Positions 24,543 through 26,799 of a stretch of DNA of 26,799 nt are shown one piece after another. The notes beneath the pieces were generated by a model, which was not told the origin of the DNA, made no database searches, and was given only the letters and a program-made list of their open reading frames with translations. A program made the position numbers and the translations under genes. Position 1 is the first letter of the stretch. Each line of letters opens with the position of its first letter. Location of the stretch: positions 1 through 26,799 of the forward strand of contig RPRC01000116.1 in assembly GCA_003857395.1 (NCBI GenBank), written 5' to 3'. The DNA is from Geobacter sp. Its GTDB lineage: Bacteria; Desulfobacterota; Desulfuromonadia; Geobacterales; Geobacteraceae.

Positions 24543-25613
24543 TTAAAGCAGTTTCTCAATCTCACTTTCAAGAACCCCTGAATCGATGATTTCAAGAGTA
24601 AGTACAGCTGCATAGACAGCATCAGGAATATCCTGAAATTCTGTCAATTTGACCGCATCCTTTTCCGTGGTTATAAGGTAGTCCGCCTCGGCCTCTTTCA
24701 TGGCCCGGGAAATTTCAGCACGCTCTGAACGGTCATAGCGGCAGTGGTCTTGAAAGGCAAGACTGGCTGCCAGGTCCAACCCCTCACGAATCAATGCGTC
24801 AAAAAAAGTGTCAGGATCGGCGATACCCGCACAAGCCACACCCTTTTTCCCCGCAAAAATGGAAAATGAAGAATGCGTTCCGCCAGACAACGAAATAACT
24901 CCCGAGAGATGATGAGCCGAGCGACATGTTGGGATACCCGGTATCTCAGGACACACCATTGCCCTGTCAGAACGAGTATAGACGACCACATCCGCCCTGC
25001 GGACCGCCGAACGGGGTTCACGGAGGAGACCGGAGGGAAGTGTCCAGCCGTTGCCGAACGGCCTTGCTGCATCGAGGAGCAGGATATTAAGATCTCGTTG
25101 TAGGCGAAGGTGCTGATAGCCGTCATCCAGCAGAAATATATCCGGCTGGAACTGTTTGAGAGCCTCAAGGCCGGCTCGGTAGCGGTCGGAGCCGGTTACA
25201 ACAATAAGGCCGGGAACCGAGCGTGCCAGGAGAACCGGCTCATCGCCCGCCTCAGAGACCGGAAGAAGGATTCGCGAACCGTCAGAAACGATGCGGACGG
25301 CACTGCCTCCGGCACCACCATAGCCACGGGACAGGAGGGCAACCCGTTTTCCCCTGGCAATGAGCTGACGTGCTATCAGGACTGACATAGGGGTTTTACC
25401 GGTCCCCCCCACGGAAAGATTTCCGACGGAAATAACCGGCACTCCCAAGCTAAAAGACGGCAAAATTCCCCGACGATACAAAAAGCCCCGCAGTCGAAGT
25501 ACCAGACTGTAGACGAAAGCCGCTGGCAGCAAAAAAGCAACAATCAGTTTGTCTCCCAAGCCGTACCGCTTTCCTTCCCACAACTCACGAAAGTACCTGT
25601 CAAAGGTTGTCAT
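24543..25613 (-). CDS. lpxK: tetraacyldisaccharide 4'-kinase
   Basis: A 356-residue LpxK, which phosphorylates the 4' position of the lipid A disaccharide at the inner face of the inner membrane using ATP. Near the N-terminus is a hydrophobic helix (about 22-40); the P-loop is SVGNLSVGGTGKTP with GGTGKT at 69-74. LLSRGYGG, VGDEPVLLA-type sequence (here AGDEPVLLARSVPG), FLLDDGYQHLRLQRDLNILL and FQDHCRYD are further family marks, and TTEKDAVKL closes the active-site region. Its ATG overlaps the waaA stop by four bases (ATGA), so lipid A phosphorylation and Kdo transfer are translationally coupled. Confidence 0.96.
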   Translation of the reverse strand: MTTFDRYFRELWEGKRYGLGDKLIVAFLLPAAFVYSLVLRLRGFLYRRGILPSFSLGVPVISVGNLSVGGTGKTPMSVLIARQLIARGKRVALLSRGYGGAGGSAVRIVSDGSRILLPVSEAGDEPVLLARSVPGLIVVTGSDRYRAGLEALKQFQPDIFLLDDGYQHLRLQRDLNILLLDAARPFGNGWTLPSGLLREPRSAVRRADVVVYTRSDRAMVCPEIPGIPTCRSAHHLSGVISLSGGTHSSFSIFAGKKGVACAGIADPDTFFDALIREGLDLAASLAFQDHCRYDRSERAEISRAMKEAEADYLITTEKDAVKLTEFQDIPDAVYAAVLTLEIIDSGVLESEIEKLL

Positions 25614-26799
25614 AGCTCACCATGCCCCTTGGGGCCAATCGGTGAACGAGACGCGGATCCTTGTACCACAGCAACTTTCTCTGAAAAGACGGAAGATATA
25701 ATTTCCATGTGACGATCTGTTGACCCGCAATTTTCTGTCAGGATCCGCGCACCGTTGTCACCAAGTTTCAGCCGCTCGTCAGGTGAGTCCAGCAGCTGCC
25801 GCAGAATCTCAGCAAGCAGAGTGCGGTCCTGCACCTGAATTCCACCCTTGTACTGAAGAATGAGGGAGGCAATTTCACGAAAATTATTCATATAGGGGCC
25901 GAAAATCACCGGAACGGCACGTGAAGCCGGTTCAAGGAGGTTGTGTCCCCCAACAGGCACCAAGCTTCCACCAACGAAAACCAGGTCTGAAATGGAGTAG
26001 ATATCCATCAACTCCCCGACGGTATCAACAAGGAGAACTTCACCGGGTTGAAATAGTGCAGAGCGCCCTTCGAGCTGCGAGCGTCTCACACATCGGACAC
26101 CAAGCTGTTCGGCAATTTTTACAACCTCCTCAGCCCTTTCCGGATGTCGTGGCACCAACACCATAACAAACTCCTGCCCTTCGTTCACAAGAGAACGAAA
26201 TACTGACAGAATAGCCTCTTCCTCCCCCTGATGCGTGCTGCCAGCGGTAAAAACCTGCACTCCCTCGGGAATGCTGTATCTATGGAGGACGGTACGTTTA
26301 TTTTCCATCGAAACCCTGATCGCGGGGATATCATACTTCAGATTCTTCGTGACATGGACCCGCAAGGAGGGTGCGCCGATGGCAATAATTCGACGGGCGT
26401 CTTCCGTCGTCTGCATGCACAGAGCATCAAAGTTTTCCAGTACCGGGCGGAATATCCAGGAGAAGCGGAGATAGCCGCCAAAAGATTTATCCGAGATACG
26501 GCCATTGGCAAGCACAGTCGGTATTCCGGATTGGTGGGCATAACGGAGGAAATTCGGCCAGATTTCGGTTTCGACAACCACAATCAGGGAAGGCTTGATT
26601 GCTTTCAACATGCGGCGCACGGCAAAGCCGAAATCAAAGGGAAAATAAATGCAGAGATCCACATCGGCAAGATTTTCCGCAATACTTCTACCCGTTTCGG
26701 TCACCGTCGAAAGAATGATTTTCTTTTCCGGATACCGTGCTTTCAGAGCTTTCAGGAGCGGCCGCACGGCCATTGTCTCACCAACCGACACGGCATGGA
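25610..26799 (-). CDS. waaA: Kdo transferase (WaaA), N-terminus outside window
   Basis: A GT30 3-deoxy-D-manno-octulosonic acid transferase, partial: the frame continues past the right edge. The visible part starts at HAVSVGETMAVRPLLKALKA, the usual HAVSVGE with the acceptor-side Glu, so roughly 35-50 residues are missing. VETEIWPNFL, NGRISDKSF, VTKNLKYD, FTAGSTHQGEEE, VLVPRHPER and GGSLVPVGGHNLLEPA are all intact and characteristic. It transfers Kdo from CMP-Kdo to lipid A precursor. Overlap with lpxK makes the pair an operon. One or two Kdo additions cannot be distinguished from sequence. Confidence 0.96.
   Translation of the reverse strand, partial: HAVSVGETMAVRPLLKALKARYPEKKIILSTVTETGRSIAENLADVDLCIYFPFDFGFAVRRMLKAIKPSLIVVVETEIWPNFLRYAHQSGIPTVLANGRISDKSFGGYLRFSWIFRPVLENFDALCMQTTEDARRIIAIGAPSLRVHVTKNLKYDIPAIRVSMENKRTVLHRYSIPEGVQVFTAGSTHQGEEEAILSVFRSLVNEGQEFVMVLVPRHPERAEEVVKIAEQLGVRCVRRSQLEGRSALFQPGEVLLVDTVGELMDIYSISDLVFVGGSLVPVGGHNLLEPASRAVPVIFGPYMNNFREIASLILQYKGGIQVQDRTLLAEILRQLLDSPDERLKLGDNGARILTENCGSTDRHMEIISSVFSEKVAVVQGSASRSPIGPKGHGEL

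Overview
The window looks like the chromosome of a Desulfuromonadales/Geobacter-type deltaproteobacterium. The strongest clue is the run icd, mdh, 2-oxoacid:ferredoxin oxidoreductase (four genes in the order korD-korA-korB-korC), an arrangement known from Geobacter-like bacteria. Base composition is moderate overall, with one clearly A+T-rich island. Nearly everything is coded on the minus strand; the only intact plus-strand gene is a small CAP-domain lipoprotein. No tRNA, rRNA or CRISPR array was seen.

Layout. Positions 1-2295: two TPM-domain membrane proteins (the first runs off the edge) behind a LemA lipoprotein. Positions 2338-2552: copy 1 of a long imperfect palindromic repeat. Positions 2633-4339: a coupled dedA, trmJ-like and SemiSWEET gene group. 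Positions 4439-4984: the CAP-domain lipoprotein. Positions 4994-10653: a TCA block with korC, korB, korA, korD, mdh, copy 2 of the repeat, and icd. Together these enzymes interconvert malate/oxaloacetate, isocitrate/2-oxoglutarate and 2-oxoglutarate/succinyl-CoA.

Positions 10879-26799 form a surface-polysaccharide/LPS region. In transcription order (right to left) it holds waaA (partial), lpxK, a Trm112-family protein, a GT9 heptosyltransferase-like gene, a broken FkbM methyltransferase, an IS630 relic, two related GT4 genes, a GT2, a SAM methyltransferase, a second GT2, a dead IS fragment, then an A+T-rich trio (UDP-galactopyranose mutase-like, radical SAM, DUF707), a GT2 C-terminal relic, a polysaccharide pyruvyl transferase, and a QueC-like PP-loop protein of unknown role. 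waaA, lpxK and the GT9 gene serve the conserved lipid A/Kdo/inner-core steps. The rest is a variable section that has been cut and rearranged by insertion sequences. No flippase, polymerase or ligase was seen, so the pathway is incomplete within the window.

Most interesting points: (1) a ~215-bp TA-flanked palindromic element in two copies, one filling the icd-mdh gap; (2) the coupled glf-like/radical SAM/DUF707 cassette, bracketed by a shared 20-bp IS-end-like sequence and apparently read from a hybrid promoter at that boundary; (3) the PP-loop/pyruvyl-transferase pair; (4) several relics (FkbM with two frameshifts, GT2 tail, two transposase fragments) recording turnover of the locus.
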